Shown here: positions 43,701-53,120 of the stretch, piece by piece
Layout: the number at the start of each line of letters is the position of its first letter
How positions within the stretch are numbered: position 1 is the stretch's first letter
NCBI GenBank assembly: GCA_949358305.1
Contig: OX442314.1
Span: forward strand, 59,467,369-59,531,368
From: Strigamia acuminata
Taxonomy: Eukaryota; Arthropoda; Chilopoda; Geophilomorpha; Linotaeniidae
DNA: 64,000 nucleotides
Reading direction: 5' to 3'
Program-made: the position numbers and the translations under genes
Notes under the pieces: generated by a model
What the model was told of the DNA's origin: nothing
The model's database searches: none
Seen by the model: only the letters and a program-made list of their open reading frames with translations

Positions 43701-44679
43701 CAATCAAAGCGGGACAACAATATTGGGGATTTTCGTCGACGACATGTTGAACGTGACGTCAAATATCGGGATCGAAGATTGGACGGCGGACTTGCTGAGA
43801 AAATCGGTCGAAATCAAGGATTTAGGCACACCAACGAGAATTTTGGGGCTTGACGTGGAATGCGACATCGAAAATGGATCGATCACCGTGTCGCAAGAAG
43901 CCTATATCGAGGAGGTGTTGGAAAGTTTCCAGATGGGGCCATGCAAACCAGTGTCGACGCCGATGGTCAAACACGACCAACCGAAGCCCGAAGACGACGT
44001 AAATCCAGACGAGGTGCCGTACCAGAGCCTGATGGGGTCGCTAATGTACCTCGTGCAGGGAACGAGACCGGACATCGCTTACGCAACTCACTACCTGTGC
44101 CGATACAATCACAGCCACGGATTGTCCCACTGGAAGATGGGAAAGAGGATTTTGCGTTACCTGAAGGGGACGAAGGGGAAGAAGTTGCGATTCGTACGAA
44201 ACGAAGAACAGATGACGGGATACGTGGACGCGAGCTGGAATTGCAACACCGAGGATGCAAAATCGACAACCGGATTTATTTTTCTACTTGCAGGGGCCGG
44301 CGTAGTATGGAAGTCATCGAAGCAAACGTGTGTCGGGATGTCGAGCTGCGAATCCGAATTCATCGCCATTAGCGAGGCGGTAAAAGAAGGACTTTGGCTC
44401 AAGAAATTTCTGGAAGAGCTGGGGCTGAACGAATTGATGGGGGACGCTGCGAGGCTGTACACCGACAGCGAGTCGGCCGAGATGTTGGCACGAGGACTGG
44501 CGCAGCATCAGCGGTCGAAACACATTAATTTGCGCTATTGTTTTATAAAGGACGAGGTCGAGAACGGAGAAGTGGAGTTGCTGCACGCGGGAACCGACAA
44601 GATGGTCGCGGATATGCTGACGAAGGCGGTGACTTTGCAGAAGCAGTGCTGGTGTTCAAAGATGTGTGGACTGGATTAA
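40714..44679 (+). CDS. gag-pol: Ty1/copia Gag-Pol polyprotein
   Basis: A single 1321-codon frame carries all domains in copia order: Gag (~10-200; YATWAFKMRVFLKK); CCHC knuckle CFNCQKFGHMARNC at 231; protease DSGA at D301; integrase zinc region (HNRMCH...CDEC) and DDE residues D495, D557, E593 with 35 residues between the last two; the Ty1-type reverse transcriptase (RWVFKIKKN, YDVKTAYLHG, FVDDML with D1009-D1010); and RNase H (GYVDASW, SSCESEFIAI, LYTDSESA). It is more GC-rich than its surroundings. Gag and Pol are in one frame, so Gag excess would need splicing or another mechanism, as in Drosophila copia. No lesion was seen. Confidence 0.97.
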   Translation: MADRDAMRIEKLEDENYATWAFKMRVFLKKSEWWTVIVDEAPVNGAAAARNAWRGKDEKAMNAIVQALSPAQTVYVINKDTARECWEKLEEIHRGRARQRQTILRRELTKTRWEKAETATKFLQRVESTVNQLRAVGGEISEQEVGTLIIQNLPKPYHSIQRAFDMCDEDEVTMVKLRHMIIQEESRQTGDDEVVEKLHKVNLSSRTKNNYRGGERNGDHDGKRDLKNVRCFNCQKFGHMARNCRSQKESEGRRDNNSKQSRGNAKKEQQPDATARAVKDRPEFAFQVRIDQTEGRQWNLDSGATRHMTANRDFLESFVADDGSRKVTLADGRQIPIMGCGNVKFITNDADLIAKEVLYIPDLNDNLISVPKLDDAGLLVAFGSGKCTISSGDRVIMTATKIGDVYRLNVETVVAAQANTCQQSTEIDVWHNRMCHLNTGTLAKMHETGAVYGLGPIQKDGRACDECAAGKMARKPFKTIVSDQSTKILELVHMDLCGPLTETIGGSRYLFLLIDDFSRKMFVYFIRSKSDVFENFKEFVAAVERETDTKLKRIRSDNGGEFVNHEMGEFMKSNGIHHELTVPFSPAQNGIAERGNRTLMEAARTMLTAAALPSKFWAEAVATAAHVRNRCSTRGNGDRIPQELWSGRKQQVGYFRTFGCAAQMWIHNSKRKKLDAKSKPVIFMGYCVNRKGYRVYDPKTEKLEPTRDLKFNEARWGGEMLTSPQGSNFVSPYDAEQETGEQTTDNPEPNETDNGATEDEESTTGNGDGDDEEANENTTTRKSKRIKRKPDRLVVQPRGATYCKSVKHVEPNTVVQAQDSPEHKKWESAIQEELKSHEEFKTWRLVKRAVATNVLRSRWVFKIKKNQQGEIERYKARLVAVGCGQRPGLDYEDTYSPVMRLASLRLLLAIAVQQNWRVRQYDVKTAYLHGKLLEKVYMEQPPGNEERDREEWVCELLKAIYGLKQAGRTWYLTLDKILRKNGFRRLYADEGVYVLNNQSGTTILGIFVDDMLNVTSNIGIEDWTADLLRKSVEIKDLGTPTRILGLDVECDIENGSITVSQEAYIEEVLESFQMGPCKPVSTPMVKHDQPKPEDDVNPDEVPYQSLMGSLMYLVQGTRPDIAYATHYLCRYNHSHGLSHWKMGKRILRYLKGTKGKKLRFVRNEEQMTGYVDASWNCNTEDAKSTTGFIFLLAGAGVVWKSSKQTCVGMSSCESEFIAISEAVKEGLWLKKFLEELGLNELMGDAARLYTDSESAEMLARGLAQHQRSKHINLRYCFIKDEVENGEVELLHAGTDKMVADMLTKAVTLQKQCWCSKMCGLD

Positions 44680-44850
44680 TATTTTTCGTATTTCATATGT
44701 CTTGCAGCAATGTTATATTCCTTGATCTTTTATTATTCGATTGTATTAGTGTATTTCTGTTATTACTTGCCCATTTTTAGTTTTTAGTAATGTCATTCAT
44801 TGATTTTGTATTTGTTTGTTTTTACACATTGACCAGGTGAAGAAGGTGTA

Positions 44851-45077
44851 TGTTATAATCGTGTGTGTCACCAGGCCGAATATGTATAAATCCCGAATGA
44901 GGGTCTCCGACCGCTAGGGGGAGTTGGTTGTATTTTCGGGTCACGGAGGATGACGCGACGTAAACGTGACTTCCGGTCACTTGTTCTTCTGGAGACGCGT
45001 GCTCTGTATATGCCGTGCGAGTAAAACCCCTCATATCTTTTCATCCGAAGTTATCCAGTCTTTTCCCAAATACAACA
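44851..45077 (+). repeat. 3' LTR of Ty1/copia element
   Basis: Identical to 40334-40560 over 227 bp and followed by the target duplication ATAAT. Confidence 0.97.
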
Positions 45078-45200
45078 ATAATTTCATGTATTCAATTCCA
45101 TTGAATAAAAGTTTAGTGTTTGAGTTAAAATGAAAACATTAGTCTTCATTTCTGTCTTCACAAACTTCTCAGTTCTTATCTACTTGAAAGAAAGAAAATT

Positions 45201-45235
45201 GTTATGTGTGGCACCCCAAGCCACACGTAACAATA
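45201..45235. repeat. Short perfect-stem palindrome
   Basis: TTATGTGTGGC and GCCACACGTAAC flank a six-base loop (ACCCCA region). It may be an insertion scar or a structured end of a short repeat. Confidence 0.45.
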
Positions 45236-45554
45236 TACATAATTTTTCCTGGCATTTTTCCGAGTACGCGAACAAACGTATGATCGGGCCGACGACGAGA
45301 GCCGAAACGCGGCATACGCGACGAGCGATTCGCTTCGATAACGGGCAGGAAAGCCAACTTCGTCCCACATCGAGATACCAGTGTGGATGCCACGATTTAG
45401 AGCGACGGAACGGCGTGGAAACATTGTAGGAGGTTCTAGCGAGTGCTGGTTAGGGTTAGTGCATCCTTACAGAAGAATTAGATCCAGGGAAGAAAGTGCA
45501 TTTATTTCTCCTTATAGTATTTAAGTGATGTTTAGTGTTAGTGCTATGTGGATA

Positions 45555-45748
45555 AGTGCTCCAATATTTTATTTAGTTGGAAGGAGTATATGCAGTTACT
45601 CCTGGAACAATATGGCATTTGGACACATGTAACCGGGAATGAATCTCCATGGGCAGCAACTGCAACTGCTAAAGAAATTAAGGATTATAAAACTCGAGAA
45701 TCACAGCTTATCCTTTCTGAATTGCGAACAGTTAGGTTGGCCTCCTAA
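45555..45748 (+). pseudogene. Copia-type Gag fragment, different lineage
   Basis: The frame reads WKEYMQLLLEQYGIWTHVTG, then a short spacer and KEIKDYKTRESQLILSEL. This pattern matches the N-terminal Gag (UBN2-like) region of Ty1/copia elements: a tryptophan-containing helix, a V-x-G turn, then K-D-Y-x-R-E helices. It stops at 45746-45748 and no pol sequence follows. The intact copia 500 bp upstream has a clearly different Gag, so this is an independent relic. Confidence 0.45.
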
Positions 45749-45749
45749 A

Positions 45750-48340
45750 GGTGCATCGACAATGTGTGTGCTGAAGTTAAATTTTTTTTTTAAATTTCAT
45801 AATTTGGATAGGATCCATTTTTGCATTGATTGGCAGAGCATTTTTGTACAGAGGTGTCTTAAGTGCCGCAACAAATGATAATGAAGTTTTTCTGTCACCA
45901 ACTAGTGAATATACACTGATAATAGTTTATTATATGATATCTAGATTAGAGGTATGTGCTTAGGAATGTATTGTCCAAACCGATCTTTGTCAACTTTTGC
46001 TAAATAAAATTTCACTTATTAACAATTAAACTACTGTATTAAATTTCTTTATTTGTGTCTCAAAACCTCAAAATTTAGCAAAAACTCGCAAAATCTTGCA
46101 AATTGTTGCAAAATCTCGCACGATCTCTTAAGAGTTCGTCTTTCTTAAATTGTGTTTTCTGTATTTTCTCAGGAAATTTCTTCACTTCCACGAAACGCTG
46201 TGGGTCCAGTATACATTCCTTCCCCCATACGAAAGACAACTGCTTAAGTGGTCAAAATAATATTTTAAGTTATATTGTGTCTGGGGTCAGGGTCCTAGAA
46301 ACAGAAATGTGTAACATGTGCCTAGGCACTTCTGACCTCCCCAAGGCCAGTAAGTTATAGTGGGGTCCAGGAATGTTCGAATTTATCAATGCATGCACAC
46401 AGTCATGGGCACCTTGGTCACTAGTAATGTGGTCAAATCCCCGGAGGATGGCAAAACGCAAAACACGCAATGACATTCCTAATCCTACCTAACAACAAAA
46501 GACCCTGGGTTGGCCAGTTTTTGCTTGAATTGACCTTTATTATTAGTTTTTATTCTGAGTATTTCTAATTTTACTTGGCCCGTTTTTGCTTGAACGGTAG
46601 CAATGGTAGCAAATTAAAAGAAGCCGCTACGAACCTCAATCACTGTTAAATACATTCTTCAAGGAACATCATATCTGACAAATGTTATTTCAGAATAATA
46701 TCCATTTCCTCTCAACTTTTTGGATACAGCAAAAATGTATGAAGTGGTTTCCACTTAAGTAGAATTATGGCAGTACCAAAAATGGTAATTATAATGATCC
46801 CAGTCGAGTAATATCTCCATCTGCGTGTCCACAAATATGTTAGAACAGAGTGTTGGACAAAATGGGTTTTAAATCTTAAATCATCCTTCCAGATCCGGCG
46901 CAAGGATATTTGGCACCCAAGATGAACCCTTAGTTGGAATTTGCAATAATTAAGCATAAGTAAGCATTTGTAGTCACATAATCGCACCGCATACCATCAA
47001 TGGGTGAGGGCTACTTTGCTTCCAGTGGTTTGGACAACTATAATGCTGTTTATTTACGTGGACACACAATGACAGCGACTCCATGATGCTGCGGCTGTTA
47101 GAAGGCACATTGATTCAGTGTAATTAAAAAGTCAAACGCGAAGATCATCACAGCTTTAATGCCGATAAATGTCTGTTCCAACTTAGGTTATCTTCTTAGG
47201 AAACCAGACATTAATAGAACATAATTATCATTTATCATTTCTACGGATCTTAGTAAACAATCATTAATTGCAAAAAAGAATTAAGATTACTAGCAGTCAA
47301 TTTAACATTCTCCAATGTAAACGCAATGTTAATGCGATACGAAAAGGGACATGTTGCTACAATTAACAATGCAAATGTCACATTCAAGATGGTAGGGAGA
47401 GTCTTACAATACCAAGGCTTGTAAATGCCACACTCATGTGGGAATGCGGGCTTACAATACAAAAAATGTCAAATTCATATTTTCTAATGACCAGAGCTCT
47501 CTTCTGGTTCCACTGAGACTAGTGAAGTCATCAGTTTATCCAGGAGTGACCACGTGGAGGTAGAGAGTTGGATTTTACACCCCCTTTAAAAGGCAAGAAG
47601 AATTGAGTAAGTGAAAAGCAATGAGCACAAGTCAATCGTAAAAAAACAAAATTTTCTTTAAATTGAATTGGACTTGTTCTCAGATATCGATTTTTATAGA
47701 TTCGTGTTCGCACGGTTAAACAAAATGTATTTTTTTTACATAAAAATGGGTTATGCCTGAAAAAATAAGGTTACGTTTATTTCCAAAAATGGCATTTTTC
47801 CGCCCCAAAATACCGTAAATATTCGTTAAATTAATCAATCACTTTGAATTGTTTTTACCAAACTGCTTGTTTGTCCATTTCATGTCATGTTAGATGCTAC
47901 CACGGTCAGTTGACTTAACTCTACTCGGAAATGTCGCATAAAAATTGTTACGCGTAGGTAGGTACCACTGAAAAATATAAGTATCAAAATAAGTTACAAT
48001 GAAATTATATACGTTATATACGTTTTTAAATTGAGATAAAATGTTACCCATTCCGTGAGAAATAACCTTCGAATCGGCATTGAAACGTCGACAGGAACGA
48101 AGGAACGAACATGTTTGCTTTGGTCTGGACTCACGATGGTTCTGTATACGGGGTTCACAAGCGAATAACACGGAATTGCTGATCTAAACAGAACAAATCT
48201 CGACGAAATTCGAATTCATATTTGAATCAATTGAATGACGTATATTACGTTTGATTTTAGCTCCCAATTTTATAAGATTTATTAGTTAGGAAATCAGGGA
48301 TGACAATAGTAATGTTTACAATTTGAAATATGTATTAATA
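45750..48340. other. Intergenic, no gene recognised
   Basis: AT-rich. It includes a short run of GCAAAATCTCGC-like repeats at 46075-46125. Scattered ORFs below 95 codons lack recognisable features on either strand. Confidence 0.45.
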
Positions 48341-48392
48341 CAGGATTGACCCTCGGTTTTGATAGTAAAATTCCCAATGTGTGGTCGCTGTT

Positions 48393-50292
48393 TGTGACGG
48401 TGACGACCACAACTCCTATCGCATGATAGTACCGGGTATAAGTCGCGTGAATTAGTGAATAGTAACGAGATAAATAAATACAACAGAGTTATCAAAACAA
48501 GACATTTATTGTTATCAAACAATATAAACAAATCTAAAGTTATACAAATGACTAATGCCGACATTTGGCAAGTTAAATACAAGTTAAACTATACATGAAA
48601 TTGGCTGTAAAACAGCCCTGAAATAATATGATTACGGTTATTGGTGATCCGGGGTTCGGGAACGGCAAAACGCCCGCTCGACCGAGTTATAGATGTCGTC
48701 TGCGATAGCCGGGCTGGCTGTGTCCTCGCGGCTTCCGTCGGCGCTTCGTAATCGTGGAACTGCTTCGTTCGCGTTCCAGGTCCGTATCGTGTAATGGTCC
48801 GTGTAATGCTTCTTGGTTCGATCCGAGAGGTGCGGTTGACTCATGTGCACCGCCACAACTAGGGTTGGAAATTGGTAATGAATAAATGAAGTCATTTATT
48901 CGCCAAGGTTCCGCTTGCGAATTATATTTAATTCGCGATGTTGTGAGTTTAATAAATTAACTCAATAAATTGTATTCAATTTATTGTTACGAATTTGATT
49001 CGTCATACAGTGAAATAAGTCTCGTGACTTACTTCGGTTGTTAACTTGTTGCCAAGTTTAAACAATTAAGGTGTATTTATCAACTACAAAATATAATAAA
49101 GGTTAAACATCGCAACACACAATTGCCGTCAAAGTTCGCCTTGCCGAGCAGAACAGTATCGCGCGTGCCCTAAATAACAGTGCGGTGAGAGACGGCACTG
49201 GTATTCAGGGGGATATAGCCCGCAGTTCTGCACAACAGAATTAATCACCCGAGATACTACTCATAAGTAGACTGCTTTGGCACCATCACCGAAGAGATAT
49301 AACTTTCCCAAACACATAGTGCTACTGGCGGTAACTGCATGTTTTGCATGCAGACTGCTTTGGCACCATCAAGTGATGGAGTCAATCTCTTTCAGTAACA
49401 GTGCTACTAACGGTTACTAAATACTTTGGTATCACACGTGATTCTATTGTCCGACCACGAGGATACTTATGCGAGAGGCTTTCTCCTCGGCAAGACCGTT
49501 TGACGGAAACATTAACAGTCCGAACTTCGCCTTCAGTTGACGGGGGTTGCATGGCTCAGCAGAGCCATGCTATGCATGGACCGGTAGGCCCATGCCCTGA
49601 GTAAGAAACAGTTATTTGACATGCGGAACATACCAAATAACCAGAAATCAAGAACTACTTAACTTCCTGTTGTCAGGGAGTTTTATACTCGGTGGGATTA
49701 AGTTCCACCAATCTCGTATCGCAGGAAGTGGATACGGAGATGCAAACTTGGATTATGCTAATCCTTGACATGAAACAGGAAATGGATACCGGGGACCGGA
49801 AGTGGATACCCAGGACACATTCCCAAGTCACACATTAATCCTTTAATCCGCAAGGTCACATTTCCAAGAATGTGACCAATTCTTCTTCCAAACATTCAAT
49901 GCAATAATATATCTTTATATTATTGTCCAATTAAATAATCTACGTGAATATATTAACTACTTATTTAATATATATATCTTGTTATTCATTTAATTCCGTA
50001 TTTCGAATTTACCGCTGATCTGCGATAGCGCCATCTAGTGGCGACATTGCGCATTGACAAATGCGGTTTTAGCAGACGATTCTCTGTAATTTCGGCCGTG
50101 ATATTTCGATATCATGAAGATTGAATTGTTTATTCTTATCAAACGAACATATTTGTAATTAAAACACCATAAATAACTTTATTTAGGAATTACATTGGTT
50201 CTACAACAAATACAGTAGAATTACCGTCAAAATGGCGCAACAGCGCCTTCTGGTGGAAAATCAGGCATTTATAGCCCTATTAATTTGTCACA
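48393..50292 (-). repeat. LARD LTR, element 3' copy
   Basis: 1900 bp and collinear with 53121-55020; no mismatch was found in the stretches compared. On the minus strand it begins TGTGACAAATTAATAGG with a GCTATAAATGCC TATA-like box about 20 bp in. It also carries two adjacent hairpins around 49549-49600 and a chain of short palindromes at 48880-49060. Confidence 0.93.
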
Positions 50293-50908
50293 AATCCCCC
50301 TTAAATAATTGGAAGTGTTTACACTTTCACTTATTTCTATCCTATTAATGGATATAAATGCTTTTGTCAGGCTTGATATATCTTGGGAGATGCTGTGACT
50401 TCCAATTCTGAATTTAGTTGTTTAACTCAATTAGATTGCCTAAGTTCAGGATTTTTCAATAGCACAAATTCGATTTTGTTCTACGTAATTTAGTCAAGTT
50501 TATTAATAAATAATAAAACTTCCTTCCGATAATATTGACAATTAAGCATCATCACGTCCCCCTTAATTGTCGTAACTATAGTCAATTCTTTAGAAAAGAC
50601 ATCGTATTTTTTCTTATCATGTTTAGTCAATAAGATTCCTTACAAAATTTTGAGCTCGCGCCATTGCGAATTTCCGAGCTCTCTTAGCTCGCTTTAACAA
50701 TTTTCGGCCCTTTTTCTTGGATAGTTACACGGTGATGTATAGTGTAACTTGTGTCGTATCTCTAACGACTGCAAACCTGGAGTTGGCATTCGAACACGTC
50801 AGTGTGTATGTGCCGATTGCAAACATTGGTTTGTAATCAAAGTTTCTTCACATCCAGCTGTGTTTGGTAATTGAAAACGCTTGTTTTCAGTTCTTAATTC
50901 CTCTTTTT

Positions 50909-51364
50909 CTATTGAATTAAGTGAATCAAACCTTTCACTTGAAATAATTTGATTCGCCAAGTTTCGACTGGGGTTTCCACAATCAAGTGACTTTGATTGG
51001 GCTTTAGCAGAGAATCCACTGAATTCAACGGAACATTATCTGGATTTATCCACTGATTTTGTTTATCCATAGTTTTTACATGAAGTATTGCTTCCCTTAG
51101 GATCGCAAATCGATTTCGATCTAACTCATACACTTGACAGTAGACTGTCAGATCATCCGGAATTATTTCGGGTTGATTTTTGAACAGTTGGTAACTTAGA
51201 TTTAAGTTTGCCTGCTCATTTTCTCCTAAAGGTTGATAACTTAGATTTAAACTATCACCTTCATTATCTCCTTCTTCAGAGTCAAATATGGTAAACGGTT
51301 GTTGAACCATATTAAAACTTGAACAATTCGGAAATAAAGAATTCTTTATTATTAAAGAATTCAA
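50909..51364 (-). CDS. Hypothetical protein of the LARD-like element
   Basis: This is the longest frame in the internal region, 151 codons, in the sense orientation of the element. The product is mostly hydrophilic and contains an imperfect duplicated motif (LNLSYQPLGENEQ, LNLSYQLFKNQ) after an acidic patch (DSEEGDNEGD). The C-terminal half is of ordinary globular composition (VYELDRNRFAILREAILHV). No Gag, zinc-knuckle or protease feature is present. It could be a leftover of Gag or an accessory protein; coding status is unproven. Confidence 0.4.
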   Translation of the reverse strand: MNSLIIKNSLFPNCSSFNMVQQPFTIFDSEEGDNEGDSLNLSYQPLGENEQANLNLSYQLFKNQPEIIPDDLTVYCQVYELDRNRFAILREAILHVKTMDKQNQWINPDNVPLNSVDSLLKPNQSHLIVETPVETWRIKLFQVKGLIHLIQ

Positions 51365-52433
51365 TATACACTTTAATACAATACACTTCTAAACTTTAAT
51401 AAAGCGAAATTAAACTTCGCGTTGTTTAATACGCGTTAAACTTTCAAAAAATTAAAACAAAACACTAAATATCAGAATATTTAAACTGGCGTGATTAAAA
51501 GCACGCTTAATTCAAAGTTAACAATAAAAGAACAAACAATACTTAGCTTTGCAGGTTACGGCGCGGTAATTCGAATCGTGACTGAAATCGGGACGGCGTG
51601 GTCAAGATGGCACTGGAACACATCTATCCGGGTCTGGTCTGGTGGTCTGGGTCCACGCTTAAATCTGGATCCTAATCTGCGCCTCTGTGATTGGTGAATT
51701 TTGGTTTCACCTTAATTAGTAGTTCTCTACTAAGTCCGTACTTCTTGGAATTTGGACTTTTTTACCAATTTAAATAATTAAATAATTTTTCTTCGAAAAA
51801 TATTTTTCTTTAATTATTGTGTTTGTGTGTAATATTATTACAACCACAGTTTTAATAAAGTTTTCGACTTTCAACATTGTGTATTTTTTTATTTCCAATA
51901 GGAAAAAGTAATTTGATCCAGTTTTACATTTTCAGGGGTTAAATTCCATTTTTCGAGTGCAATAATAGTTTTATAAAATCTTTTGATAATATCCATTTCC
52001 CCCTTTTTTAACAAATTGTTTTAACAAAAAATTCGTTAAAATCTTTTAAATTTGCCACGAGAAAAATTCTCTAATTCTTACTTACGAAGGACGTGTTTTT
52101 AATTATTAGTTTTAATAATTTGTCCCCCTTATCTCTAATAACGAGATGTTTGTTGAAATCTTTTTATCTTTCGAATGAAAGAATATTTTGACCACAATTT
52201 TCGTAAATATTTTCATATGCTGCAGCATTTCCCCAATTCAAATCTTTGAATGAAAAGATAAACCTGGAGAACTTCACTGAATTCAGAGTCCAGAGTGCTA
52301 ATCGGGATTCGTAATGTTCGACGCAAAAATACTACTCCACGTGGTCGGTATCTTTAATCGCCGCCATTTTACATTTCTTTAATTTCCATTGTTTTCGAAT
52401 GAAAAAATGTACTTTTGAAAATAATTAATTCCT

Positions 52434-52757
52434 TCAAATAAAGGTAACTTTTATTTCGATTTGCAACTTTCTTTTTAGTAAAATGAAGTGTGTTGTTTTT
52501 TCAAAACAACTAGATCGTTTTTGGATACCAACGGTCAGTGGAAACAACTTCGCAACGCTTACACAAATCTCTACGAACTTTGTGTAACGTTTCCACGCTG
52601 TTTTTGATACACTGTCCGCCCTAATTTCCAAGCATTCGTTCGCACCTTGCATCGAAGGTTTGAGTGGCTTTCCTGCCGCGTTTATGACGGAGATCGTCGC
52701 TTGGCATCGGTGTCGACGTACTGTTTCGGAAAACTTAATTTCCGTAAGTATTTTCAC
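52434..52757 (-). CDS. Hypothetical small protein of the LARD-like element
   Basis: A 107-codon frame in the element's sense direction, upstream of the 151-codon frame. The product is basic (several KR and RR pairs, four cysteines) with no recognised domain. It may be chance. Confidence 0.22.
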   Translation of the reverse strand: MKILTEIKFSETVRRHRCQATISVINAAGKPLKPSMQGANECLEIRADSVSKTAWKRYTKFVEICVSVAKLFPLTVGIQKRSSCFEKTTHFILLKRKLQIEIKVTFI

Positions 52758-53100
52758 CAGTTCGTTTGTAGTAGTCTTCTACTAGGTCCGCTCTTTGGTC
52801 TGGTCAATCTTTTTACCGATTGAATATTTTCCTTCGAAAATATTTTTATAAAATTTATAAAATACCAGCCAGTTTATGTGAAAATTAATAAATAATTTCA
52901 CTTCAATATTTCGAGTGTTTTTTCAACACACATAACATTCCCTTTAATGTCGGTTTTCGTATGAATTCCAACGTTTTTAAAAGAAATTCTCCTACTTCGC
53001 AAAAGTAGGAATATAAAATTCGTTTCAAAATGTTATAATCTTTATTTATCTCAATTTTCACTTTCTATTTAAATTCGATAAATTTAAAACTGTGCAACCT

Positions 53101-53118
53101 ATCTCGGTGGGACCTCCA
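53101..53118 (-). promoter_or_regulatory. LARD primer-binding site (tRNA-Gln type)
   Basis: On the minus strand this reads TGGAGGTCCCACCGAGAT, complementary to the 3' acceptor and T-stem of animal tRNA-Gln including CCA. It sits two bases inside the LTR. Confidence 0.85.
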
Positions 53119-53120
53119 CG

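Larger units (their letters stand above)
40334..45077 (+). mobile_element. Intact Ty1/copia LTR retrotransposon
   Basis: Identical 227-bp LTRs (40334-40560 and 44851-45077), a 5-bp target duplication ATAAT (40329-40333 and 45078-45082), one unbroken gag-pol ORF, a primer site and a purine-rich tract (AGGTGAAGAAGG) before the 3' LTR are all present. No differences were seen between the LTRs, so the insertion is very recent and the copy may be mobile. Confidence 0.97.

Noticed and set aside
43860-44372. 170-codon alternate-frame ORF inside copia pol
   Set aside because: It is a shadow of a GC-rich pol frame whose motifs lie in the main ORF.
48638-49604. 85- and 67-codon ORFs occurring twice at identical LTR offsets
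   Set aside because: Duplicated with the LTRs; no coding signature, and one lies antisense to the palindromic segment.
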